Assembly (NCBI RefSeq): GCF_002020355.1 | Contig: NZ_MPZV01000004.1 | Coordinates: 124,001-188,000, forward strand | Direction of reading: 5' to 3' | DNA from: Thioclava sediminum | GTDB taxonomy: Bacteria; Pseudomonadota; Alphaproteobacteria; Rhodobacterales; Rhodobacteraceae | Length of the DNA: 64,000 nucleotides | Shown: piece after piece, positions 39,944 through 46,986 of the stretch | Numbering within the stretch: position 1 is the stretch's first letter | Layout: each line of letters starts with the position of its first letter | Made by a program: the position numbers and the translations under genes | The notes under the pieces: generated by a model | Database searches by the model: none | What the model was told of the DNA's origin: nothing | The model's input: the letters and a program-made list of their open reading frames with translations, nothing else

Positions 39944-40527
39944 TCTTCTCTCAGATCCCTTAACTCGTGTCTAAGCTTCTCCAGCGCCAGCCGGATCCGC
40001 GATTTAATCGTCCCAAGGGCGAGGCCCGTCGCCTCGCGTATTTCGGCCTGTGTGAGTTCGCCCACATAGGCCCGCTCGATGATCTCGCGCTGCGCTTCCG
40101 GCAGTGCCTCGATCGCTTCGCGCAGCTGCGCCGCTTCCTGTTCCAGCCCGATCGCCGCATCGGCCTCGCGCGTTTCCCGCGTCTCGGCCTCGGCGATCAG
40201 CTCGTCTGGAACGGGCCGGGGCCGTCTTCGGATCACATCAATCTGCCGATTGCGTGCAATCCGGTAAATCCATGCCGAGGCGCGTGCCCGCGTCTCGTCG
40301 TAAAGATGTGCCTTCCGCCAGATCGTGAGCATCACGTCCTGAACCACATCCTCTGCCGCCGCCTGCGTCATGCCGGATCGCACAAGCATCCCCTTCAGTC
40401 GCGGCGAGAAGTGATCATAAAGCCGCGCGAAGGCCAGTTTGTCACGCTTGTCACGAACTGCCACGAGCCAATCGGTCTGCTCGCAAGCCGCCTCGGGCGT
40501 CGGTTTCGCTGATTTCCTGTCGTCCAT
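39940..40527 (-). CDS. rpoE: RpoE, ECF sigma factor partner of ChrR
   Basis: A 195-aa ECF sigma factor of the RpoE-ChrR group that directs the photo-oxidative stress response. Sigma region 2 is at about 30-100 (AFARLYDHFSPRLKG, AEDVVQDVMLTIWRKA, RASAWIYRIARNRQIDVIRRR) and region 4 at about 140-190 (EALPEAQREIIERAYVGELT, IREATGLALGTIKSRIRLAL). The ATG at 40527 is favoured: an RpoE-like promoter at 40615-40642 predicts transcript start near 40608, downstream of any longer start. It forms rpoE-chrR with a 4-bp overlap. Confidence 0.93.
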   Translation of the reverse strand: MDDRKSAKPTPEAACEQTDWLVAVRDKRDKLAFARLYDHFSPRLKGMLVRSGMTQAAAEDVVQDVMLTIWRKAHLYDETRARASAWIYRIARNRQIDVIRRRPRPVPDELIAEAETRETREADAAIGLEQEAAQLREAIEALPEAQREIIERAYVGELTQAEIREATGLALGTIKSRIRLALEKLRHELRDLREE

Positions 40528-40614
40528 TATCTTCCCGGCAAAGGCCTGACCCGCCGCGATTGGCGGGGTCCCTGTGGTGTCGAAGTTGATGGTCGCATCT
40601 CTCAGCATGTGACC

Positions 40615-40642
40615 GATACGCAGCTTATGAGATAGCGGTTCA
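40615..40642 (-). promoter_or_regulatory. RpoE-type promoter of rpoE-chrR
   Basis: On the minus strand TGAACC, 16 bp, then CGTATC. This matches the opposing promoter below in spacing and -10 core, and the known -35 TGATCC of R. sphaeroides RpoE sites with one change. It implies autoregulation, as known for this family. Confidence 0.65.
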
Positions 40643-40663
40643 CATGCGATGCGAAAAAACTTC

Positions 40664-40691
40664 TGATCCAAACGGTAATATGCACCGTTAC
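40664..40691 (+). promoter_or_regulatory. RpoE-type promoter of lipid cluster
   Basis: TGATCC (40664-40669), 16 bp, CGTTAC (40686-40691). The -35 is the exact RpoE/ChrR hexamer. It predicts a start near 40698, 20 bp before the FAD gene ATG, which has GGGAG ahead of it. Confidence 0.72.
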
Positions 40692-40717
40692 GCCTTCAAG
40701 AGCTTGGGAGAATTCGA

Positions 40718-42028
40718 ATGTCATTTGATGCCCTGCATCCACATGCGCAACGCATCGCGATCATCGGATCCGGGATTTCCGGTCTGGCGGCGGCGTGGCA
40801 ACTCGCGCCGCATAATCGCGTCACCATCTATGAGGCGGAGACGCGGCTTGGGGGGCATTCGCGCACGATCACGGCGGGGCGCAACGGCGATCAGCCGGTC
40901 GATACCGGCTTCATCGTCTTCAATTACGCGAATTATCCGCATCTGACGCGCCTGTTCTCCGAGCTCGATGTACCGGTCGAGAAATCCGACATGAGCTTTG
41001 GCGTGACGATCGATCAGGGCCGCATCGAATATGCTTTGCGCGACCTGAACAGTCTCGTTGCGCAGAAGCGGAACCTCGCCCGGCCGGGATTCCTGCGGAT
41101 GGTCGCGGATATCGCGAAGTTCAACGCCAAGGCCGTCGCTGTTGCGAAAAGCGACGACGTAACGATCGATGATCTGCTGGACGAGCTGAACCTGGGCGAG
41201 TGGTTCCGACGCTATTACCTGCTGCCGATCTGCGGGGCGATCTGGTCCACGCCTGCCGATCAGATCGGCGCGTTCCCGGCCAAAAGCCTCCTGCGCTTCT
41301 TCGAGAACCACGCATTGTTGTCGGCGACCGGTCAGCACCAGTGGTGGACGGTCTCGGGCGGGTCGATCGAATATGTGAAGCGGCTCGAGGCCGCCCTGCG
41401 CCTGCGCGGCGTCGAATTCCGCACCGGAACGCCGGTCACCGCGATCGAGCGGCAGCGCAATTCAGTCACTATTTCGGCGGAAAAGGCCCTTCCGGATCAG
41501 TTCGATCAGGTCATCATCGCCACCCATTCCGATCAGGCACTCAAGCTGCTGGCCAAGCCGACCCCAGAGGAACAGGCCGCGCTTTCGGCGGTCCGCTATC
41601 AGCCCAACGACGTCTATCTGCATCGCGACGTGGCGCAGATGCCGCGCCGCCGCGCGTGCTGGTCAAGCTGGGTCTATCAAGCCCAGACCCGCGCGAATGA
41701 GACGCGGCTTGGCGTGACCTATTGGATGAACAAACTGCAAAACATCCCCGAAAGCGATCCGCTTTTCGTCACGCTGAACCCCGATGCGCCGATTGCCGAG
41801 GAGACGATCTACGATCACGAGGTCTTCTGGCACCCGGTTTTCGACCGCGCAGCGATACAGGCGCAGGGCGAAATCCAGTCGATACAGGGTCTGAATCGGA
41901 CGTGGTTCGCGGGCGCATGGCTCCGTCATGGTTTCCATGAAGATGGGTTCGCCTCGGCGGTTCGGGTGGCGCGCGAGCTCAATCGCGGGGCGCAGCCGCA
42001 GGTCGACTTCGAAAAGGTGCCCGCATGA
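40718..42028 (+). CDS. FAD-dependent oxidoreductase, RpoE-linked
   Basis: A 436-aa amine-oxidase-like flavoprotein. It has the FAD motif RIAIIGSGISGLAAAWQLA (12-30), the GG-motif RLGGHSRT, and a C-terminal TWFAGAWLRHGFHEDGFASAVRVARE typical of this family (often annotated NAD(P)-binding or cyclopropane-associated). In R. sphaeroides the homologous gene next to rpoE-chrR is RpoE-dependent, and ufa genes of that regulon make furan fatty acids; exact assignment is from memory and inference. It leads a cluster with DUF1365 and a CFA-like enzyme, overlapping DUF1365 by 4 bp. Confidence 0.85.
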   Translation: MSFDALHPHAQRIAIIGSGISGLAAAWQLAPHNRVTIYEAETRLGGHSRTITAGRNGDQPVDTGFIVFNYANYPHLTRLFSELDVPVEKSDMSFGVTIDQGRIEYALRDLNSLVAQKRNLARPGFLRMVADIAKFNAKAVAVAKSDDVTIDDLLDELNLGEWFRRYYLLPICGAIWSTPADQIGAFPAKSLLRFFENHALLSATGQHQWWTVSGGSIEYVKRLEAALRLRGVEFRTGTPVTAIERQRNSVTISAEKALPDQFDQVIIATHSDQALKLLAKPTPEEQAALSAVRYQPNDVYLHRDVAQMPRRRACWSSWVYQAQTRANETRLGVTYWMNKLQNIPESDPLFVTLNPDAPIAEETIYDHEVFWHPVFDRAAIQAQGEIQSIQGLNRTWFAGAWLRHGFHEDGFASAVRVARELNRGAQPQVDFEKVPA

Positions 42029-42777
42029 GCGGCGAGTTCTGCCCCGGTCATACGGTTCATGCGCGGCGGGGCGCGATTTCCCACCAGTTCCGCTATCACG
42101 TCGATTACGTGATGATCGATCCCGATGCGCCGGGCCCGTGGCCGCGGATTTTCTCGCGCCGCGGACGCAACCTCGCGACGGTGCATGACAAGGATTACGG
42201 CGGGGCGCCCGGTCGCGGCGAGGGTGCTGCATGGGTCCGTAAACAGCTCTCGCGTCACGGTGCGCCCGAGATTTCGACGCTGCGCCTTCTGACCCAGCCG
42301 AAGATCCTCGGGGCGGGGTTCAACCCGGTGAATTTCTGGCTGGCCTATGATGCGCAAGATGACCTGCGCGCCGTGATCGCAGAGGTGAACAATACCTTCG
42401 GCGACCGTCACTCCTATCTCTGCGCCACCCCGAATTTCGACCCTATTTCTGCGGAAACCGAGCTTCATGCTGCGAAAATCTTCTACGTCTCCCCGTTCCA
42501 GACCATCGCCGGGGAGTATCGTTTTCGCTTCGACATCGGAGCCGAGCACATCCGCATCCGCATCGATCATCGCAATGGCGAGGAGGGCGTTGTCGCGACC
42601 CTCGCCACCCAGCGCCGCAAACTGACTTCGGCGGCGCTTCTCGGTATGGCGCTGCGCCGTCCGCTCACCCCGATCCGCACGCTCGGCCTGATCTACTGGC
42701 AGGCCCTGCGGCTCAAGCTCAAAGGCGCCCGCTACTTTTCGCGGCCCACACCCCCCAGCGAGGAGATCAGCCAATGA
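42025..42777 (+). CDS. DUF1365 protein
   Basis: A 250-aa protein of a family found beside the FAD oxidoreductase and a cyclopropane-synthase-like gene across proteobacteria; no activity is established. It shows the family segments RGAISHQFRYHVDYVMID, LLTQPKILGAGFNPVNFWLA, AEVNNTFGDRHSYL and KIFYVSPFQ. No signal peptide or membrane helix is clear. Both ends overlap neighbours by 4 bp, so the three proteins are made together, probably for one lipid pathway. Confidence 0.82.
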   Translation: MSGEFCPGHTVHARRGAISHQFRYHVDYVMIDPDAPGPWPRIFSRRGRNLATVHDKDYGGAPGRGEGAAWVRKQLSRHGAPEISTLRLLTQPKILGAGFNPVNFWLAYDAQDDLRAVIAEVNNTFGDRHSYLCATPNFDPISAETELHAAKIFYVSPFQTIAGEYRFRFDIGAEHIRIRIDHRNGEEGVVATLATQRRKLTSAALLGMALRRPLTPIRTLGLIYWQALRLKLKGARYFSRPTPPSEEISQ

Positions 42778-43940
42778 TGCCTTTCCTGACCAACCGGATC
42801 CGCAGCGAATTCCTCGCGACCTGCGAGAAGATCGAGCAGGGGACGCTGCATCTGCGCCTGCCTGACGGCACCGTGCGCAGTTTCGGTCGCGGGGAGCCGC
42901 AAGCCGACATGGAAATCCGCGACTGGCAGGCCGTGGTGGCGATGGCGTCGCGCGGCGATGTCGGGCTGGGCGAGGCCTATATCGCGGGGCTGTGGGAGAC
43001 GTCTTCGATTGAGGCGCTTCTGTCGCTCGCGCTGAAGAACCTCGATGTGGTCGACGGCTATGCCTATGCGGGCTTCTGGTCGAACGTGAAGTTCCGCCTG
43101 ATCGATCGGCTGATGCGGGCCAATTCGCTGCGCGGGGCGTCGCGCAACATCCGGGCGCATTACGACGTGGGGAACGAGTTCTACCAGCTCTGGCTGGACG
43201 AGGGGATGAGCTATTCCTCTGCCCTTTTCGCGCCGGGGGACAACGATCTGCACCGGGCGCAGAACCGCAAGCTCGACCGCATTCTCGACCAGATGGGCGA
43301 CGGGGAACAGGTGCTGGAGATCGGCTGCGGCTGGGGACATTTCGCCGAACGCGCAGCCGAGCAGGGACGTCATGTCACCGGCATCACGATCTCGCCCAGC
43401 CAGAAAGGTTACGCCGATGCGCGGCTCGACGGGCGGGCAGATATCCGGTTGCAGGACTATCGCCATACGCCGGGGAAATTCGACCATATCGTTTCGATCG
43501 AAATGATCGAAGCGGTCGGCGAGCGCTATTGGCCGAACTATTTCCAAACCGTGAAAGATCGCTTGGCGGAGGGCGGCTCTGCGATGATTCAGGCCATAAC
43601 AGTGTCTGATTCCTACTTTCCGAAATATCGCGAGACTTCCGATTTCATTCGGCAATACACTTTCCCGGGTGGCATGCTTCTGTCCGATGGGGTGATCCGC
43701 GATCAGGCGGCGAAGGCCGGGTTGGCGGTGAAGGAAAGCTTCGCCTTCGGGCAGGACTATGCCGAGACCTGTCGGCAATGGGCGACCCGTCTGAAAGAGC
43801 GCAGCGCGCGGGCCACCGAACTTGGCTTCGGGCCGGAGTTCCTGCGCAACTGGTCCTATTATCTCGAAGCCTGCGCGGCGGCCTTCGCGGTAGGCCATAC
43901 CGATGTGGTGCAGGTCCAACTGGCACATGCGAGGGCGTAA
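42774..43940 (+). CDS. Cyclopropane-synthase-like fatty-acid methyltransferase
   Basis: A 388-aa enzyme of the CFA-synthase superfamily acting on unsaturated phospholipid chains with SAM. It has AHYDVGNEFYQLWLDEGMSY, SAM motif VLEIGCGWGHFAERAAEQG (180-198), IRLQDYRHTPGKFDHIVSIE and YLEACAAAF near the end. Against my recollection of E. coli CFA synthase, bicarbonate-site residues E239, I268 and Y317 are kept (E246, I275, Y329) but C139 is Ser149 and H266 is Gln273. It may make methylated rather than cyclopropane products. The R. sphaeroides furan-fatty-acid methylase UfaM is a candidate relative (inference). Confidence 0.85.
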   Translation: MMPFLTNRIRSEFLATCEKIEQGTLHLRLPDGTVRSFGRGEPQADMEIRDWQAVVAMASRGDVGLGEAYIAGLWETSSIEALLSLALKNLDVVDGYAYAGFWSNVKFRLIDRLMRANSLRGASRNIRAHYDVGNEFYQLWLDEGMSYSSALFAPGDNDLHRAQNRKLDRILDQMGDGEQVLEIGCGWGHFAERAAEQGRHVTGITISPSQKGYADARLDGRADIRLQDYRHTPGKFDHIVSIEMIEAVGERYWPNYFQTVKDRLAEGGSAMIQAITVSDSYFPKYRETSDFIRQYTFPGGMLLSDGVIRDQAAKAGLAVKESFAFGQDYAETCRQWATRLKERSARATELGFGPEFLRNWSYYLEACAAAFAVGHTDVVQVQLAHARA

Positions 43941-43941
43941 G

Positions 43942-44508
43942 ATGTTGTTAAAATTGCTTTTCACCCTCGCGGTTCTGATCCTGGCGGCTCTCTTGATCCG
44001 GCATTTCTTCTTCTCCTTCCCGGCGCAAAAGTCTGCGGATTACGCGGCCGAAAGCCCGGAATTCGATATTCGCCGGGCGTTCGAGGGCCCTGTCGAGGCG
44101 CATGGCATGATCTACGGCCCTGACGGGCGGGTCACCTCGCGCTTCCGTGCCGTGATGACGGGGCGGTTCACCAATGATGGCGGCGTGATCGAGGAGGAGT
44201 TCGAATATGCCTCCGGTAGGCGACAGAGCCGTGCCTGGAATATCCAGTTCGGGCCGAACGGCGAGATCAGCTCGACCGCCGACGACATCGAAGGTCGCGC
44301 CGAGATGGAGCAGTCGGGCAATGCGCTGCGGATGCGCTATCGGTTGCGGCTGCCCGAGGATGCGGGCGGCCACGTGCTCGACGTGACCGACTGGATTTAC
44401 CTGATGCCGGACGGGACGCTGCTGAATCGGTCGCAGATGCGCAAATTCGGGATCAAGGTCGCGGAGCTCTTCGCCGTCATGCGCCCGATGACCGAACCGG
44501 CCGAGTGA
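43942..44508 (+). CDS. DUF3833 protein, membrane-anchored
   Basis: A 188-aa protein of the DUF3833 family, function unknown. A single N-terminal helix (LLKLLFTLAVLILAALLI) probably anchors or exports it; no lipobox cysteine is seen. The body has RRAFEGPVEAHGMIYGPDG, VIEEEFEYASGRRQSRAWNI and DVTDWIYLMPDGTLLNRSQMRKFG, matching the family. ATG 43942 is 1 bp after the methyltransferase stop. It ends the RpoE-linked cluster and abuts mtgA, which converges on it. Confidence 0.8.
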   Translation: MLLKLLFTLAVLILAALLIRHFFFSFPAQKSADYAAESPEFDIRRAFEGPVEAHGMIYGPDGRVTSRFRAVMTGRFTNDGGVIEEEFEYASGRRQSRAWNIQFGPNGEISSTADDIEGRAEMEQSGNALRMRYRLRLPEDAGGHVLDVTDWIYLMPDGTLLNRSQMRKFGIKVAELFAVMRPMTEPAE

Positions 44509-45255
44509 TCACTCGAAGCAGCTTGCGCGCCCGTCCTTCTGGATCGTCGCCGCGCCGTCCATGATCGATTGCGCGCGGCGCGACAGGAAGCTGCCGGGCT
44601 TCGCCGCCGAACGGTCCTTCGGGTCGGGCAGGACGCCAGCGATCAAGGCAGATTGGCGGGCGCTCAGCTTGTCGGGCGTGGTGCGGAAATAGCGATGCGC
44701 GGCGGCATCCACCCCGAACGCGCCTTCGTCGAATTCAGCGACGTTAAGATAGATTTCCAAGATCCGCTTCTTGCCCCAGATCGCCTCGGCCAGCGGCGTC
44801 ATCGACGCCTCAAGCGCCTTGCGCAGCCAGTTTCGGCCCTGCCAGAGGAACACGTTCTTCACGGTCTGCTGGGTGATCGTCGAGGCGCCGCGATTGGCGC
44901 CATCGTCGATCGCCTTGCGGATCGCGCGCATGTCGAAGCCCCAGTGGTTGCAGAAATTCGCGTCCTCCGCCGCGACGACGGAGCGGGCGAGCACGGGCGC
45001 GATATCCTCGATCGGCACCCATTTCTGATCGACTGCGCCAAGACGCTGGCGTTCGCTCCACATCGTCCAGGTGGTCGGTGGATTAACGAATTTGAACAGG
45101 ACCATCAGCACAAGCACCAGCGCAACGAGACCCATCACGCCCCGCAGCGCCCATTTCAGGGCAGTGCGGAAAGGCGCGCGCATGCTGCTGGAAACGCTCG
45201 ATTTCGTGCTGCGTTTGGCGGGTTTGCGGCCCGATTTTTTCTTGCTCTTAGCCAT
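44509..45255 (-). CDS. mtgA: Monofunctional peptidoglycan glycosyltransferase MtgA
   Basis: MtgA polymerises lipid II glycan strands without a transpeptidase domain. The 248-aa GT51 enzyme has a basic cytoplasmic tail, one membrane helix (about 37-57, LRGVMGLVALVLVLMVLF), the catalytic VAAEDANFCNHWGFD (E97) and GASTITQQTVKNVFLW, and KKRILEIYLNVAEF. ATG 45255 (MAKSKKK) is chosen; an upstream start would overlap the Hint gene end. It converges on the DUF3833 gene. Confidence 0.95.
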   Translation of the reverse strand: MAKSKKKSGRKPAKRSTKSSVSSSMRAPFRTALKWALRGVMGLVALVLVLMVLFKFVNPPTTWTMWSERQRLGAVDQKWVPIEDIAPVLARSVVAAEDANFCNHWGFDMRAIRKAIDDGANRGASTITQQTVKNVFLWQGRNWLRKALEASMTPLAEAIWGKKRILEIYLNVAEFDEGAFGVDAAAHRYFRTTPDKLSARQSALIAGVLPDPKDRSAAKPGSFLSRRAQSIMDGAATIQKDGRASCFE

Positions 45256-45286
45256 GTGCGTATAAGTCACAGCGTGCCCCGAAGGG

Positions 45287-46204
45287 TCAAGCGACAAGCA
45301 GTGCCAATTCCGGTCCGCGCGCGACCTGTCGCGCCGTTACCATGGTTTCGATCGGCGCATCTGACACCTGCTTCCACGCGGTGCGTATCTCGCGCGCGAT
45401 ACCGTGGTCGTCTTCAAGGACGACATTGCCGGGAAAAAGGCTCTCGGTCGGCGCGCCCTCGGCCATGAGGATGTGATGGCGCGCGAAAAGCAGGTGGCGG
45501 TATTGCACGCGCGGGCGCGGAGCCACCCGAATGCTCTTGCCGTTCACGAGATGCTTGGCGGCGACCAGAACTTCGCTATGGGCGCAGGCGATCTCGGCGC
45601 GCCAGCCGCGCAGCAACATCCGATGTTGTTGAGACACGTAAAGAGCGCGTCGATTTCCCATAGCCCCCGGCGCGAACCGGATCGGCGCATAGGCCCCGAC
45701 GCCGCGACAGACCCGACCACCCGTCCAAAGAAGAGGCTGCGGCCCGTCGTCCTCGGTGATGACAAGATCGCCCGCCTTGAGCCGCTCTACCGGTCGCGGC
45801 CCTTCGGGCGTGTCGATCCGCGTCCCGGCGAGGAAACATTCCGGCCCCAGATCGCCGACCGGCGCTTGGGTGCTCTGCGTGACATAGGTGGAGCTGATGA
45901 AGGTCGCGTTGTGGAGGATCGTGCCATCGGACGGAGTGAACACGGCACTCCCGTCGCGCAGGTAGAACGTGTCGCCGGTGATCGTCTCTTGCACGCCATT
46001 CGGACGCTCGATGGTGATCGTGTCGCCGCGCCAGACATCTTCGACGCGTTGGCCGTTGATCGTGTCGCGGGCGCTGTTGCTGCTGGAAATCCAATTGTCG
46101 TTATTCCGATCGACAATTTCATATGTCGTCGGCGAAAGCGCCGTGCCCGCAGCGGGCGGACTGCCCGGATCCATGATGTAGAACTGGTCGTAATAGGTTG
46201 CCAT
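45287..46204 (-). CDS. Hint-domain protein
   Basis: A 305-aa protein with a Hedgehog/intein-type (Hint_2) domain common in Rhodobacteraceae. It starts ECFLAGTRIDTPEGPRPVE (C123) and RLKAGDLVITEDDGPQPLLW, followed by HRMLL and a late YRHLLFARHHIL. The first 120 residues are polar and repeat-poor, with a YYDQFYIMDPG start; no signal peptide is visible. Hint domains can self-splice or cleave through the leading cysteine, but the Hint_2 group's role is not established. It lies alone, with an AT-rich promoter region. Confidence 0.8.
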   Translation of the reverse strand: MATYYDQFYIMDPGSPPAAGTALSPTTYEIVDRNNDNWISSSNSARDTINGQRVEDVWRGDTITIERPNGVQETITGDTFYLRDGSAVFTPSDGTILHNATFISSTYVTQSTQAPVGDLGPECFLAGTRIDTPEGPRPVERLKAGDLVITEDDGPQPLLWTGGRVCRGVGAYAPIRFAPGAMGNRRALYVSQQHRMLLRGWRAEIACAHSEVLVAAKHLVNGKSIRVAPRPRVQYRHLLFARHHILMAEGAPTESLFPGNVVLEDDHGIAREIRTAWKQVSDAPIETMVTARQVARGPELALLVA

Positions 46205-46217
46205 TTTTGCTGCTCGA

Positions 46218-46244
46218 GTAACGTTATTATAAATTATTCGTTAC
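46218..46244 (-). promoter_or_regulatory. Promoter/operator candidate of Hint gene
   Basis: GTAACG (46218-46223) and CGTTAC (46239-46244) form an inverted repeat with a 15-bp AT-only centre. A perfect minus-strand -10 TATAAT (complement of 46226-46231) sits between the arms. The -35 (TGCTTA, from 46249) is weak, so activation or repression through the arms is possible. Confidence 0.45.
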
Positions 46245-46334
46245 TTGGTAAGCACGGAACTGGGCGACACAAAGGCGCCTGTGGGGCGCAAAGTTAACTA
46301 TGGGTTAAAGAGTGACATCCCGGTCACAGCGGGT

Positions 46335-46910
46335 TTAGAGGGCAGAGGGGCCCACCATCCGCGCGAGATTTCCTGTGGCACCTTCGGTGATTTCCTCGCC
46401 GGTGAAGGCTGTGGTGCCCCCCGAAGACAGGGCGGACTCGAGCCGTTCGTGGAAATCTTCCGGCAAGGGGATCTGCAGCACGCGACCGCGCGCGTGGCCT
46501 AGGGTCTTCATCCGGTCGAGGACCTCTGCAGCGGTGCCCTTCTTAAGCAAGATGAACACGGCCGAACCGCCTTGCGGCAAGCTCTCGCCCGCTTCGCGCA
46601 GGAAAGAGTCGTTCAACCCGAGGTCGGTGAACTTGCCGGACACAGCGCCCGCGCCCGCACCGATTGCCGCGCCGACGACAGGCGACAGGAAGACGAGACC
46701 CAGCAGTCCGCCCCAGACAGCGCCACCAATCGCGCCAAGCGCCATCGTGTTGCTGTTTTCATGAACGTGAATCTCGCCGTTTTCGTCTCGGGTCACGACG
46801 ACAATGTCCTGCGACCGGAAAAAGCCTTCTCTTTCCAGTGCTCTGAGTTCCTCGCGCGTCGCGAAGCCCGCGGCCTCGGTTTCATGCGCCATCACCAACA
46901 GTTCGGACAT
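46335..46910 (-). CDS. DUF1269-like membrane protein
   Basis: A 191-aa protein of the DUF1269 type. A short alpha/beta N-terminal half (SELLVMAHETEAAGFATREELRAL in parts) is followed by a Gly-rich helix pair (ALGAIGGAVWGGLLGLVFL, PVVGAAIGAGAGAVSG) and a second soluble half. No function is established for the family. ATG 46910 is preferred to a farther in-frame codon that would fall into the gltB terminator. It is 130 bp from the Hint gene and in the same orientation. Confidence 0.72.
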   Translation of the reverse strand: MSELLVMAHETEAAGFATREELRALEREGFFRSQDIVVVTRDENGEIHVHENSNTMALGAIGGAVWGGLLGLVFLSPVVGAAIGAGAGAVSGKFTDLGLNDSFLREAGESLPQGGSAVFILLKKGTAAEVLDRMKTLGHARGRVLQIPLPEDFHERLESALSSGGTTAFTGEEITEGATGNLARMVGPSAL

Positions 46911-46920
46911 CGTTACCTCC

Positions 46921-46955
46921 AGACAGAACAAAGGGCGAAGCATGTGCTTCGCCCT
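46921..46955 (-). terminator. Terminator of the glutamate synthase operon
   Basis: A perfect 24-bp palindrome AGGGCGAAGCA-TG-TGCTTCGCCCT (46932-46955), 32 bp past the gltB stop. On the minus strand it is followed by TTGTTCTGTCT, a weak but T-rich tail. Confidence 0.7.
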
Positions 46956-46986
46956 CTGAAACGGTTCCGTAGGGGAAAGGGTTCCC

